Assembly: GCA_949296915.1 (NCBI GenBank)
Contig: CASFPX010000009.1
Span: 1-64,000, forward strand
Source of the DNA: Onthovicinus sp900555545
GTDB taxonomy: Bacteria; Bacillota; Clostridia; Oscillospirales; Acutalibacteraceae
Length of the DNA: 64,000 nt
Direction: 5' to 3'
A model generated the notes under the pieces. The model worked only from the letters and a program-made list of their open reading frames with translations. It had not been told where the DNA came from and made no database searches. The first letter of the stretch is position 1, and each line of letters starts with the position of its first letter. Below, piece by piece: positions 7,977-15,885 of this stretch. The position numbers and the translations under genes were made by a program.

Positions 7977-9458
7977 TCAGTCCAAGGAAAATTCACGTGT
8001 GGCGGCCTGCTCGCAAAAGCGCTGATCGTGCTCGACAAATATGGCGGTGCTCCCATTCTCCCGCAGCAGGGATTCGATTTGCATCCGCGCGATCACATCG
8101 ATGTAATTGAGCGGCTCATCCCAGATATAGAGGTGGGCCGGCTCGCACATGCTGCGGGCGAGGAGCACCTCTTTTTTCTGCCCGGCGCTGTACGTCTCAA
8201 GCGGGCGGTCAAACAGCTCCCGCGGGAAGTCAAATTTGCGCAGGAGGGTGCGCAGGAGGGTGGGATCCACCCCGGACTGGTCGATATAATCCTCCAGCCG
8301 GCCCGAAAGCGGCGAGGCGTCCTGCGCGGCGTGGGAAATCACTAGCCCGGACGCCGTATACAGCCGGCCGGAATCTGGCTGCTGCTCCCCGCACAGGATG
8401 CTCAGCAGCGTCGACTTGCCGCTGCCGTTGCGCCCCGTCAGTGCCACCCGCTCCCCGCGCCGTATGGAAAAATTCAGGTGTTCAAAGAGCACACGATCCC
8501 CATAGATCACAGCGGCATCCTCCAACCGGAGCAAAGTCTCTTGGCGGCAGGACAGGGAGGGCAGGCGGAACGATGAGGTATATTCAATATTTTTGAGCAG
8601 CTTGGCCTTGTCCTGAGCCGCCTGCTCCCGCCGTACACCAATCGCCTTGGAACGCTGCATCATCTTGGCTGCCTGATGGCCGATATATCCCCGGTCCGGC
8701 CGCAGGCCGCTGTTGCGTGTGCCCGTCTTAGTCCGCTCCACTTTGTTCGACCAGTCCGCTGTACGGCGAGCCGACTCCGTGAGGCGTCGGATATCCTTTT
8801 TTAGCTTTTCATTCTCCCGCCGTTCGCGCTCATCCTGGCGCTGCTTTTCCGCATACCAGACGGAAAAGTTCCCCTTTGTAACCACGATATCCTTGCGGTT
8901 GATGGATAGGGTGTGGTCCGTGCACCGGTCGAGGAACGCACGGTCGTGCGAGATGAGGATAAACCCCTTTTTACTCCGCAGGTAGTCCGCCACTGCCTGC
9001 CGTCCGCACAGATCGAGGTGATTGGTGGGCTCATCGATCAGCAAAAAGCCGTTGGGCCGCAGGAATAGTCCAGCCAGCATCACCTTGACCTGTTCCCCGC
9101 CCGAGAGTGTGTCAAACGGGCGGAACAGCGCCTCCTCCGGCACCTCCAGGCGTGACGTCTCACGCAGTAGCTCCCACGCCTCTGCACCCGGGCAAAAATT
9201 CTCCGCCAGATCCCATGCGCACTGCGACCGGTCGGGCAGTTCATAGGGGAACGGCTCAAATTCTACCGCGGACCGAATTTGCCCCTGGTAGGGATATTTC
9301 CCCAGCAAAAGATTCAAAAAGGTCGTCTTGCCCCGGCCATTGCGCCCGGTAAAGCCCGTGCGCCAATCCGTATCCAACCGGAAGGACACATCCTCAAACA
9401 CATTTTCCGCACTGCCGTCATAGCCGAAGGTCAGGTGCGAGACATCTATCATGGACAT
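7977..9458 (-). CDS. ABC-F ribosomal protection ATPase (Lsa/CplR-like)
   Basis: A 493-residue soluble protein with two ATP-binding cassettes and no membrane segments. The first Walker A is GRNGRGKTT near residue 39, with signature LSGGEQ. The second Walker A is GRNGSGKST, with the atypical signature YSAGQ. The two are joined by a lysine/arginine-rich linker of the kind that reaches into the ribosome. The layout and the DTDWRTGFTGRNGRGKTT start resemble the Lsa/CplR class that displaces lincosamides, pleuromutilins and streptogramin A from the ribosome. Resistance spectrum is inference. It is transcribed from a strong promoter through a leader of about 220 bases (9459-9677). Confidence 0.88.
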   Translation of the reverse strand: MSMIDVSHLTFGYDGSAENVFEDVSFRLDTDWRTGFTGRNGRGKTTFLNLLLGKYPYQGQIRSAVEFEPFPYELPDRSQCAWDLAENFCPGAEAWELLRETSRLEVPEEALFRPFDTLSGGEQVKVMLAGLFLRPNGFLLIDEPTNHLDLCGRQAVADYLRSKKGFILISHDRAFLDRCTDHTLSINRKDIVVTKGNFSVWYAEKQRQDERERRENEKLKKDIRRLTESARRTADWSNKVERTKTGTRNSGLRPDRGYIGHQAAKMMQRSKAIGVRREQAAQDKAKLLKNIEYTSSFRLPSLSCRQETLLRLEDAAVIYGDRVLFEHLNFSIRRGERVALTGRNGSGKSTLLSILCGEQQPDSGRLYTASGLVISHAAQDASPLSGRLEDYIDQSGVDPTLLRTLLRKFDFPRELFDRPLETYSAGQKKEVLLARSMCEPAHLYIWDEPLNYIDVIARMQIESLLRENGSTAIFVEHDQRFCEQAATREFSLD

Positions 9459-9677
9459 AAAAAATCCCCCTTTTCATCAGCATACCACGGGAACGCGCGC
9501 CGAGGTATGCCAGTGCAAAGAGAGACTCCGGCAATAGAACCTGAAAAGACGCAGCCCGATCAGCCGGGCCTGCCGCTCCCGCAAAAGGGCACAGGTGTAC
9601 ACGGCCTTGCGCCGCGCCTGTGCAGCAATTCAGCGAGAACGAGAAATCATCTTTTCAGCTCCAATCCATTTAATTCT
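9459..9677 (-). promoter_or_regulatory. Long structured leader of the ABC-F gene, candidate attenuator
   Basis: The transcript from the promoter at 9684-9712 runs about 220 bases before the ABC-F start. It holds a six-codon upstream frame (9630-9650), then three hairpins in transcription order. These are GCACAGG/CCTGTGC at 9589-9623, GCAGCCCG/CGGGCCTGC at 9551-9573 followed by UCUUUU, and CATACCACGG/CCGAGGTATG at 9481-9509 just before the ribosome-binding site. Such an arrangement is known for drug-induced attenuation of several ABC-F genes. Here it is inferred from sequence only. Confidence 0.6.
9630..9650 (-). CDS. Candidate leader peptide MISRSR
   Basis: A six-codon frame (ATG to TGA) starts about 25 bases into the ABC-F transcript, with GGAG nine bases upstream. 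Its position before the first leader hairpin suits a ribosome-stalling peptide. The frame after the TGA stays open for 50 more codons, which is probably chance. Confidence 0.4.
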   Translation of the reverse strand: MISRSR

Positions 9678-9683
9678 GCCCGT

Positions 9684-9712
9684 ATTGTATCACAAACCGA
9701 GATCAATGTCAA
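9684..9712 (-). promoter_or_regulatory. SigmaA-type promoter of the ABC-F gene
   Basis: On the minus strand TTGACA (9707-9712) and TACAAT (9684-9689) are separated by exactly 17 bases. This is a near-consensus housekeeping promoter. Confidence 0.85.
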
Positions 9713-9736
9713 CACGCTTCCGGGTGTTCACAATCC

Positions 9737-9765
9737 TTGACAAAAAATTTTTTATCCCCCATAAT
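9737..9765 (+). promoter_or_regulatory. Promoter of the csoR-like gene
   Basis: TTGACA (9737-9742), a 17-base spacer, then CATAAT (9760-9765). It lies about 30 bases before the CsoR start and diverges from the ABC-F promoter. Confidence 0.75.
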
Positions 9766-9795
9766 GGATACAATCAATGCGAGGAGATGGTTTGG

Positions 9796-10071
9796 ATGAG
9801 ACAGTGCATGGATGCCGAGAATTTACACCGGCGGCTGAAAAAAATCATCGGACAGGTGCAGGCAATTGATCGGATGGTGGATGAGGACGTGCCCTGTGAG
9901 GATATTCTGGCACAGATTAACGCCGCAAAATCTGCCCTGCACAAAGTGGGTCAGGTGGTTTTGGAAGGCCATATCAACCACTGCGTCCGCGATGGGATCG
10001 AGCACGGCGATGCCGACCAAACCATTGCCAACTTCACCAAGGCCGTGGAGCGTTTTGCCAACATGATTTGA
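9796..10071 (+). CDS. csoR: CsoR/RcnR family metal-sensing repressor
   Basis: A 91-residue all-helical repressor of the CsoR/RcnR family. The Cys-His-Cys copper fingerprint is visible: Cys in EDVPCEDI, His in LEGHINHC and Cys four residues later. These are the Cu(I) ligands in CsoR proteins. Metal binding releases the protein from operator DNA. The start at 9796 is nine bases after GAGGAG; an in-frame ATG at 9787 abuts that site and is less likely. The gene directly precedes a heavy-metal P-type ATPase whose promoter carries a CsoR-type operator (10151-10166), so it very likely controls that gene. The copper assignment is by fingerprint. Confidence 0.86.
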   Translation: MRQCMDAENLHRRLKKIIGQVQAIDRMVDEDVPCEDILAQINAAKSALHKVGQVVLEGHINHCVRDGIEHGDADQTIANFTKAVERFANMI

Positions 10072-10139
10072 CGTTTTTTGCCACAGGGATTTTATGATAC
10101 GATTGGCCCGGCACGATGTGCCGGTTTTTTTTTGCAGCC

Positions 10140-10169
10140 TTGACAAACCTATACCCCTATAGGTATAAT
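10140..10169 (+). promoter_or_regulatory. P-type ATPase promoter with overlapping CsoR operator
   Basis: TTGACA (10140-10145) and TATAAT (10164-10169) are 18 bases apart. The spacer and -10 contain ATACCCCTATAGGTAT (10151-10166), a GC-centred inverted repeat matching the known CsoR box form (ATACC-N-GGTAT). Bound repressor would block RNA polymerase. Confidence 0.8.
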
Positions 10170-10216
10170 GTGATTAAATACGGGGGTTATCATGCAAGCG
10201 GGAAGAGGGATGCGCT

Positions 10217-12136
10217 GTGAAAAAAGCCATGGAAAAACTGGAAGCCCTTCTTGAATGGGGCGGCATACGCAAAGAAGTCGCCTTTTTGATCCTGTCGGGG
10301 ATTTCACTGATCGTTAGCTTATTTGAGCCGCCGCTCCCCCTTGATCCGGCATGGATTGCCATTATACTGTGCGGCATCCCGATTATCCTGGAAGCCGTGG
10401 TCGGGCTGGTGACGTCATTTGATATCAAGGCGGATGTACTGGTCTCCATTGCGTTGATTGCCTCCGTGGCAATCGGAGAGATTTTTGCCGCCGGAGAGGT
10501 CGCCTTTATCATGCAGTTGGGCGCGCTGCTGGAGGATTTGACCGTAAGGCGGGCACGGGCCGGGATCGAGCGGCTGGTACATCTCACGCCGCGCACTGCC
10601 CGGCGGATTGATTTGGGCCGGGAGGAGACCATCCCGGCCGAGGCAGTCCGCATCGGGGATATCCTGCGCGTACTGCCTGGGGAGACCATACCGGTTGACG
10701 GCGTAATCATCACAGGGAATACTGCCGTCAACCAGGCGGTCATGACCGGGGAGTCCCTGCCCGTGGACAAGGGGCCGGGCGATTCAGTTGCCAGCGGTAC
10801 GGTGAACCAGTTTGGCGCCTTTGAGATGCGCGCCGAAAAGGTGGGCGAAGACAGCTCCATCCAACGGATGATCCGGCTGGTACAGTCCGCCGACGCAGGC
10901 AAAGCCAAAATTGTTGGGATCGCCGACCGGTGGGCCACCTGGATTGTGGTGATCGCCCTGACAGCCGCCATACTCACCTGGATTATCACGGGGCAGATCA
11001 TTCGCGCCGTCACCATTCTGGTCGTCTTTTGTCCGTGCGCACTGGTGCTCGCCACCCCGACAGCCATCATGGCGGCCATTGGCAATGCGACCAAGCACGG
11101 GTTTCTGGTTAAGGAGGGGGACGCACTGGAACGCCTGGCCCGCGTGCGCCGCATTGCTTTTGACAAGACGGGTACCCTCACCTGTGGCCGGCCGAAGGTC
11201 GCACGTATATACAGCGCTCTGCCCTCCGTGACGGAGGCGGAACTGTACCGCTGTGCCGCGGCGGCGGAGATGCGCTCTGAGCATCCACTGGGCAAGGCCG
11301 TGGTCCGCTGCTATCGAGAGAACAGTTCCATAACATTGCCCGAGATCCGTGATTTTCAAATGATGCCTGCGCGCGGCGTCCGTGCCGTGGTGGGGGAGAA
11401 AACGGTTCTGGCCGGGAATCCCACACTTTTTAAGGAGCAGGGAATCCACCTGCCGGAGGAGATCCGGACAGCGGCGCAGCCAGAGATGGAACACGGCTGC
11501 ACCTTGGTTTATATCGCCGTCGACGGTGCGGCAGCCGGGTTTATTGCGCTGTCCGATACGGTGCGTCCGGATGCGTCTCGTACAATCCGGGCGATCAAAC
11601 AGGCTGGGTGTTTGCCCGTCCTTTTGACGGGGGACCACCCAAACGCCGCGCGTACAATTGCCGCAGAGCTTGAGATCCCCGATTATTGCGCAGACTGCAC
11701 CCCGGAGGAAAAACTGCGTCAAATTGACCACTATACCGCAAAAGGCGAACCGGTGTGCATGATAGGGGACGGCATCAACGACGCCCCCGCGCTCAAACGG
11801 GCATTTGTAGGCATTGCGATGGGCGGCGTGGGCAGCGATATTGCAGTGGACGCCGCCGATATCGCCCTTGTCAACGATGAGATCCGTGAGCTTCCCCACC
11901 TGCTGCGCCTCGCAAAACGGATGATGATTACCATCAAGTGTAATCTAACTTTTTCCATGGCGCTGAACTTTATTGCAATTATCCTGGCGATTACGGGGAT
12001 TTTAAATCCGGTAGTCGGCGCACTGGTACACAACGCCGGGTCGGTGTTGGTTATCATCAACTCTGCACTCCTGCTCGGGTGGAAATATCGCGGAAAAACC
12101 GCCCAATCACGCCTTGCACCGTCCGGAAAAGTATGA
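10217..12136 (+). CDS. Heavy-metal-translocating P1B-type ATPase
   Basis: A 639-residue membrane pump. The core motifs are CPC at residues 272-274 in the transport helix, DKTGT at about 316 (the phosphorylated Asp), the SEHPLG histidine-proline motif, TGD and GDGINDAP. There is no N-terminal metal-binding domain. The last helices read NLTFSMALNFIA and LVHNAGSVLVIINSA. These differ from the Cu(I) pump signature (an Asn/Tyr pair, then MxxSS) and are closer to CtpC- or Zn/Cd-type pumps. The substrate is therefore uncertain, although the CsoR-like regulator suggests copper. The metal would be exported at the cytoplasmic membrane. Confidence 0.88.
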   Translation: MKKAMEKLEALLEWGGIRKEVAFLILSGISLIVSLFEPPLPLDPAWIAIILCGIPIILEAVVGLVTSFDIKADVLVSIALIASVAIGEIFAAGEVAFIMQLGALLEDLTVRRARAGIERLVHLTPRTARRIDLGREETIPAEAVRIGDILRVLPGETIPVDGVIITGNTAVNQAVMTGESLPVDKGPGDSVASGTVNQFGAFEMRAEKVGEDSSIQRMIRLVQSADAGKAKIVGIADRWATWIVVIALTAAILTWIITGQIIRAVTILVVFCPCALVLATPTAIMAAIGNATKHGFLVKEGDALERLARVRRIAFDKTGTLTCGRPKVARIYSALPSVTEAELYRCAAAAEMRSEHPLGKAVVRCYRENSSITLPEIRDFQMMPARGVRAVVGEKTVLAGNPTLFKEQGIHLPEEIRTAAQPEMEHGCTLVYIAVDGAAAGFIALSDTVRPDASRTIRAIKQAGCLPVLLTGDHPNAARTIAAELEIPDYCADCTPEEKLRQIDHYTAKGEPVCMIGDGINDAPALKRAFVGIAMGGVGSDIAVDAADIALVNDEIRELPHLLRLAKRMMITIKCNLTFSMALNFIAIILAITGILNPVVGALVHNAGSVLVIINSALLLGWKYRGKTAQSRLAPSGKV

Positions 12137-12142
12137 TATGAT
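12114..12142 (+). promoter_or_regulatory. Promoter of the MBL-fold gene inside the ATPase 3' end
   Basis: TTGCAC (12114-12119) and TATGAT (12137-12142) with a 17-base spacer. It overlaps the end of the ATPase and would transcribe the next gene separately. Confidence 0.55.
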
Positions 12143-12171
12143 GAGAAAAACATCCGGAATGGAGGGTGGGC

Positions 12172-12864
12172 ATGGAGATCACCTATATTGGGCACAGCGG
12201 CTTTCTGGTGGAACTGGAACACGCCGCGCTGCTGTTCGACTACTGGCAGGGGGACTTTTCTCTCCCCACGGGGAAAAAGGCGTATATCTTTGCCAGCCAT
12301 CGCCATCCAGACCACTTTAACCCGGAAATATTCAAACTGCAAGCGGCGCACCCGGATATTCAGTTTGTCCTGTCGGACGATATCTGGCAGAGCCGTGTAC
12401 CGGCAGGCTGCGCCGCCTGTACCGTGCGCCTGGGGCCAAACGCCCACTGGGGGGATGGCGCGCTGTCCGTGTGCACGCTCAAATCGACGGACGAGGGCGT
12501 GGCGTTCTGTGTACGGTGTGAGGGGAAGCACCTCTACCATGCGGGGGATCTGAACGACTGGCAGTGGCGCGGGGAACCGGCGTACTGGAACCGCCAGATG
12601 GCGGAGAACTTCCGCAAAAATATGGAACCCCTGCGTGGGCAGTCGTTTGACGCCGCTTTCATCCCGCTCGACCCGCGTCAGGAGGAGGACTACGACTGCG
12701 GACTGAATTATTTTCTCACGATCGCACGGGCGGAAAAAATTTACCCCATGCACTGCTGGGATGATTACTCCGTGATCGGCCGCTGGCTCGCCGGCCACCC
12801 CGATAGCCCCGACCGGGGGAAAATCGTCCCGATCACGCGGCGCGGGGAACAATTCAGCCAATAA
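12172..12864 (+). CDS. MBL fold metal-dependent hydrolase
   Basis: A 230-residue metallo-beta-lactamase-fold protein of the UlaG/RomA-like branch. It opens with YIGHSGFLVEL and has the metal motif SHRHPDHF (HxHxDH), then HAGDLNDW and a late PMHCWDD. The zinc ligands are therefore present. The start at 12172 follows GGAGG by six bases. It is probably cytoplasmic; substrates of this branch are diverse and cannot be assigned. It is followed by a glyoxalase-like gene 24 bases later, so the two may be co-transcribed. Confidence 0.85.
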   Translation: MEITYIGHSGFLVELEHAALLFDYWQGDFSLPTGKKAYIFASHRHPDHFNPEIFKLQAAHPDIQFVLSDDIWQSRVPAGCAACTVRLGPNAHWGDGALSVCTLKSTDEGVAFCVRCEGKHLYHAGDLNDWQWRGEPAYWNRQMAENFRKNMEPLRGQSFDAAFIPLDPRQEEDYDCGLNYFLTIARAEKIYPMHCWDDYSVIGRWLAGHPDSPDRGKIVPITRRGEQFSQ

Positions 12865-12888
12865 TTCTGTTTTAAAGGAGCGATTATC

Positions 12889-13260
12889 TTGCAATTTCAA
12901 TTTGCCCATTACAACTATAATGTAAAGGATCTGGACAAGTCCATCCGCTTTTACCAGGAGGCACTCGGCCTGCGCGAGGTGCGCCGCAAGGAGGCCGGCG
13001 ACGGCAGCTTTATCCTCGTCTATCTGGGCGACGGCGCGACCGGCTTTGAGCTGGAGCTGACCTGGCTGCGCGACTGGGATAAGGATGGCTACGACCTTGG
13101 CGACAACGAATTCCACCTGGCTTTCACCGTGGATGATATGGACGCCGCCCATCGGAAACACCAGGAGATGGGCTGCATCTGTTACGAGAACCCGGAGATG
13201 GGGATCTACTTCATATCCGACCCGGATGGCTACTGGCAGGAGATCGTACCCGCAAAATAA
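12889..13260 (+). CDS. Glyoxalase I-like VOC family protein
   Basis: A 123-residue vicinal-oxygen-chelate protein resembling lactoylglutathione lyase. The four expected metal ligands are visible as His in FAHYNYNV, Glu in FELELTW, His in NEFHLAF and Glu in YWQEIVP. It begins with TTG preceded by AAAGGAG at eight bases. Glyoxalase I isomerises the methylglyoxal-thiol adduct, but Firmicutes often lack glutathione, so the natural thiol or even the substrate is unsure. It lies just downstream of the MBL-fold gene, a combination that would suit a glyoxalase I/II pair. Confidence 0.85.
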   Translation: MQFQFAHYNYNVKDLDKSIRFYQEALGLREVRRKEAGDGSFILVYLGDGATGFELELTWLRDWDKDGYDLGDNEFHLAFTVDDMDAAHRKHQEMGCICYENPEMGIYFISDPDGYWQEIVPAK

Positions 13261-13310
13261 GATGCGCGCACATGCATGAACCACCGCCCCTGCGCATAGA
13301 CTGAATAAAG

Positions 13311-13349
13311 AGCTCCCCTGTTACAAAAAATGATTGTGACAGGGGAGCT
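13311..13349. repeat. 16-bp stem hairpin
   Basis: AGCTCCCCTGTTACAA (13311-13326) pairs with TTGTGACAGGGGAGCT (13334-13349) across a seven-base loop, with only one T-G pair. No T run follows on the plus strand, so it is not a canonical intrinsic terminator. It sits between the glyoxalase and acetyltransferase genes and may be a terminator-like or mRNA-stabilising structure. Confidence 0.7.
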
Positions 13350-13461
13350 TGCTGCCCGATTATTTCCATACCGCCTGCCCGGCGGCCGGACTTTTGGGGA
13401 GAAGATTTTAAAAAACATATCCCGGCTGCCCCGCAGCTATACAAACAGGGAGGGATCCACA

Positions 13462-13968
13462 TTGGCAATTGTCATCCGTCATACCACACCGGCCGATCTG
13501 CCCGCACTGGGCCGGATTGAGGCCGTCTGCTTTCCCGCTGCGGAGGCAGCGAGCGCGGAAACGTTAAGGGAGCGATTTGAGGTATTCCCGGAATATTTTT
13601 TTACAGCGGAAGACGGAGAACGACCGGTTGGGTTCATCAACGGGATGATGACGGACCGTGCTACGATCTGCGATGAGATGTTCTCCACACCCGCCGCACA
13701 CAATCCGGACGGCGCGCGGCTCGCCGTGCTGGGGCTGAACGTACTGCCCGAGTACCGGCGGCAGGGGATTGCCCGCAGGCTGATGGAGGCGCTGCTCAGC
13801 CAGGCACAGGCGGATGGCAAATCCGGGTCTGTGCTCACCTGCAAGGAGCACCTGATCCGCTACTATGAGAGCTTCGGCTACCGCCGCTTGGGCGTATCCG
13901 CATCCGTCCACGGCGGCGCAGTGTGGTACGATATGGCGCTCGTCTTCCCTGTACACAGCGCGCTTTGA
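13462..13968 (+). CDS. GNAT family N-acetyltransferase
   Basis: A 168-residue GNAT protein. The acetyl-CoA loop is PEYRRQGIARRLM (R-R-Q-G-I-A) after the LNVLPEYR strand, with the C-terminal YYESFGYRRLGVSAS motif. The TTG at 13462 is chosen because AGGGAGGG lies seven bases before it and the protein begins with the typical IRHTTPADLPALGRIE helix. An upstream in-frame ATG at 13330 lies inside the strong hairpin. The substrate is unknown; the overall layout resembles arylalkylamine-type acetyltransferases. Confidence 0.84.
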   Translation: MAIVIRHTTPADLPALGRIEAVCFPAAEAASAETLRERFEVFPEYFFTAEDGERPVGFINGMMTDRATICDEMFSTPAAHNPDGARLAVLGLNVLPEYRRQGIARRLMEALLSQAQADGKSGSVLTCKEHLIRYYESFGYRRLGVSASVHGGAVWYDMALVFPVHSAL

Positions 13969-13985
13969 TCCCACAGCGATCGCTT

Positions 13986-14450
13986 TTATTCCCGCGTCAC
14001 AATGTGCTCGACCGTCCCCTTCGGATGGCCGAGCACTTCTTTTAAGAATACGGGATACAACCGGTATTGATCGAGCTGATCCATGGGGATCCAATGCATC
14101 TCCTCCCGGACGCCCTGGGTAAAGCTGTTGCTGTTGAGCGCCTGCGTGCCGCGCGGCTTCATCCAAAAATAGAGCGCGACCTCGTGGCAGTCAAGCGTTC
14201 CATCCCGAAAAAAATTTTCATGAATCACCGCCAGGCGGTCCACCTCATAGGCGACGCCCGTCTCCTCCAGCACTTCACGCCTGACGGCGTCCTCGGCACG
14301 TTCCCCCACGTGGACACCGCCGCCCACGGAGTAAAAGTAGTCCGCTTTGGCATTTCCCGCGCACAGGACGCACTCATTTTCTACAATAATGGCTGCGGCC
14401 CGGTAGCGGAACCACTGATTCCCCTGTGTAAATCCACAATCCAGCTCCAT
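13986..14450 (-). CDS. NUDIX hydrolase
   Basis: A 154-residue NUDIX protein. The complete Nudix box is GGGVHVGERAEDAV followed by RREVLEETGV, giving G-x5-E-x7-R-E-V-L-E-E-x-G. It hydrolyses a nucleoside-diphosphate-linked substrate using Mg2+ bound by the box glutamates. Specificity is not predictable. The protein is convergent with the acetyltransferase gene and follows a TIGR04076-type gene on the same strand 24 bases away, so those two are likely co-transcribed. Confidence 0.88.
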   Translation of the reverse strand: MELDCGFTQGNQWFRYRAAAIIVENECVLCAGNAKADYFYSVGGGVHVGERAEDAVRREVLEETGVAYEVDRLAVIHENFFRDGTLDCHEVALYFWMKPRGTQALNSNSFTQGVREEMHWIPMDQLDQYRLYPVFLKEVLGHPKGTVEHIVTRE

Positions 14451-14474
14451 ATTCAGTCCCCCTAAATGATGCGC

Positions 14475-14819
14475 TCACCGCACCGGATCGTAGTGAATCG
14501 CCGGCTGCTCGTCTGTGGCCTCCAGCTTGAAGATCACCGGCCGCAGGCCGTCGTTGCAGCTGCAAATAGCCACGCCCGGCTTGCGGATCCAATCCCCATA
14601 GTAGAACAGGCCCTCTCCCGCCCCGTGCGCCAGTGCAAACACATACTGGTAGATCGCCTTCCACGCCTCGTCGCACAGGCCGTCCGGCTTGGCATAATCC
14701 GCGTAAAAGACCTGCCCCGCCTTCAGCATCGGACAGGCCCGCAATCCCTCGACGCCGTATTCCGCCGCCAGCTCTTTGTCCAGCGTTGTTTTTAAAACAG
14801 TGATTTTGACCCGTTTCAT
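14475..14819 (-). CDS. TIGR04076 family protein
   Basis: A 114-residue protein matching the TIGR04076 family: a VKITVLKTTLDKEL start, CPMLKAGQVFYAD, then a conserved C-terminal region with CNDGLRPVIFKLEA. The start at 14819 is preceded by AAAAAGGGGG. Members are small cysteine-containing proteins of unknown role, common in anaerobes. It lies upstream of and close to the NUDIX gene on the same strand. Confidence 0.75.
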   Translation of the reverse strand: MKRVKITVLKTTLDKELAAEYGVEGLRACPMLKAGQVFYADYAKPDGLCDEAWKAIYQYVFALAHGAGEGLFYYGDWIRKPGVAICSCNDGLRPVIFKLEATDEQPAIHYDPVR

Positions 14820-14976
14820 CTGGATAGCCCCCTTTTTCGAATGTGCAGGGACAGAGAATCCCTCTGCCATCCGGCAAATGATAAAATCATTCTATCACAT
14901 TTCTGACGTAGAACAAAGTGCTCTTTTAAAAATTACGTGCCTGTGGTAGAATAGGGACAGAAAAGGGGCGGAATTT

Positions 14977-15765
14977 ATGGAGAAAAAGGCACTGTTTTTT
15001 GACTACGACGGTACGATCATCGCGGGCGGCACGGGAAAAATCCCGGTGGAGATCCCGGAACTGTTCCGGGATCTGAAAGCGCGCGGCCATCTGCTGTTCC
15101 TGAACACGGGGCGCACACGAGTGCTTCTCGACCCCCATTGCCGCGCCCTGCCCTTCGACGGGTACATCCTGGGCTGCGGCAGCGCCATAGAGCTGAATGG
15201 GGAGACGCTGTACGAATACAAGCTGCCCCTGGAGCGCTGTGTGCAAATCGTGGAACAGACGCAGGCGCTCGGCATCCAGGGGTTTTTAGAGGGGATGAAC
15301 GTCCTCTACTACACACGGCGGTTTACCGACCTCGGCTTTCGCGCCTGCCGGGCGCGCTACCGGCGGGAGGGGGCAACCGTCAAACGGGCCGACAAGCTGG
15401 ATGACCCTTTTACCAAGATGTATTTGCGCTTTCCGTCGGCGAAACGCCTGGAGCAATTCCGGGCGTGTTGGGGGAAGGACTTTGACTTTATCGACCGCGG
15501 CGGCCGTATCTGCGAGCTTGTACCCGCCGGGCACACCAAGGCCAGCGGGATGCGGCTGGTGATGGAGCGGCTGAGGCTGAAATTGGAGAACTGCTATGCC
15601 TTTGGCGACGGCAACAACGACCGCCCCATGCTCGAGCTGGCGCCCAACAGCGCGCTCATCGGCGCAGGGAACACGGAACTGCGTAAAATCGTCCGCTATG
15701 TCTCCAGCGGCGTATCAGACGGCGGCCTGGCTGAGGCTGTGCGTGCGTTCGGGCTGGTTAAGTGA
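14977..15765 (+). CDS. Cof-type HAD hydrolase
   Basis: A 262-residue HAD superfamily IIB protein. Motif I is FFDYDGTII, with both aspartates. The GC(G)SAIELNGE cap region follows, motif III Lys is in PAGHTKASG, and motif IV is FGDGNNDRPML. Members are phosphatases of sugar phosphates or flavin/pyridoxal phosphates. The substrate is unknown. An independent gene with a weak TAGAAT -10 at about 14947. Confidence 0.87.
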   Translation: MEKKALFFDYDGTIIAGGTGKIPVEIPELFRDLKARGHLLFLNTGRTRVLLDPHCRALPFDGYILGCGSAIELNGETLYEYKLPLERCVQIVEQTQALGIQGFLEGMNVLYYTRRFTDLGFRACRARYRREGATVKRADKLDDPFTKMYLRFPSAKRLEQFRACWGKDFDFIDRGGRICELVPAGHTKASGMRLVMERLRLKLENCYAFGDGNNDRPMLELAPNSALIGAGNTELRKIVRYVSSGVSDGGLAEAVRAFGLVK

Positions 15766-15845
15766 GAATTTTTACCACAGGGCATCCGCTCCCGCACAGG
15801 TATGGGATGTGCTCTGATGGGAATTTATCAAAGCAGTAAAATCAC

Positions 15846-15879
15846 AAAAAAGACAGCCCTGGCTCAACCCAAGGCTGTC
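15846..15879 (-). terminator. Terminator of the 295-residue unknown gene
   Basis: On the minus strand GACAGCC (from 15879) pairs with GGCTGTC (to 15852) and is followed by TTTTTT (15851-15846). It lies just after the stop of the minus-strand gene. Confidence 0.85.
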
Positions 15880-15885
15880 GTAAGC

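Noticed and set aside
11731..13284. A 517-codon minus-strand frame across the ATPase end, MBL-fold and glyoxalase genes.
   Set aside because: It is antisense to three genes with clear motifs and has no ribosome-binding site.
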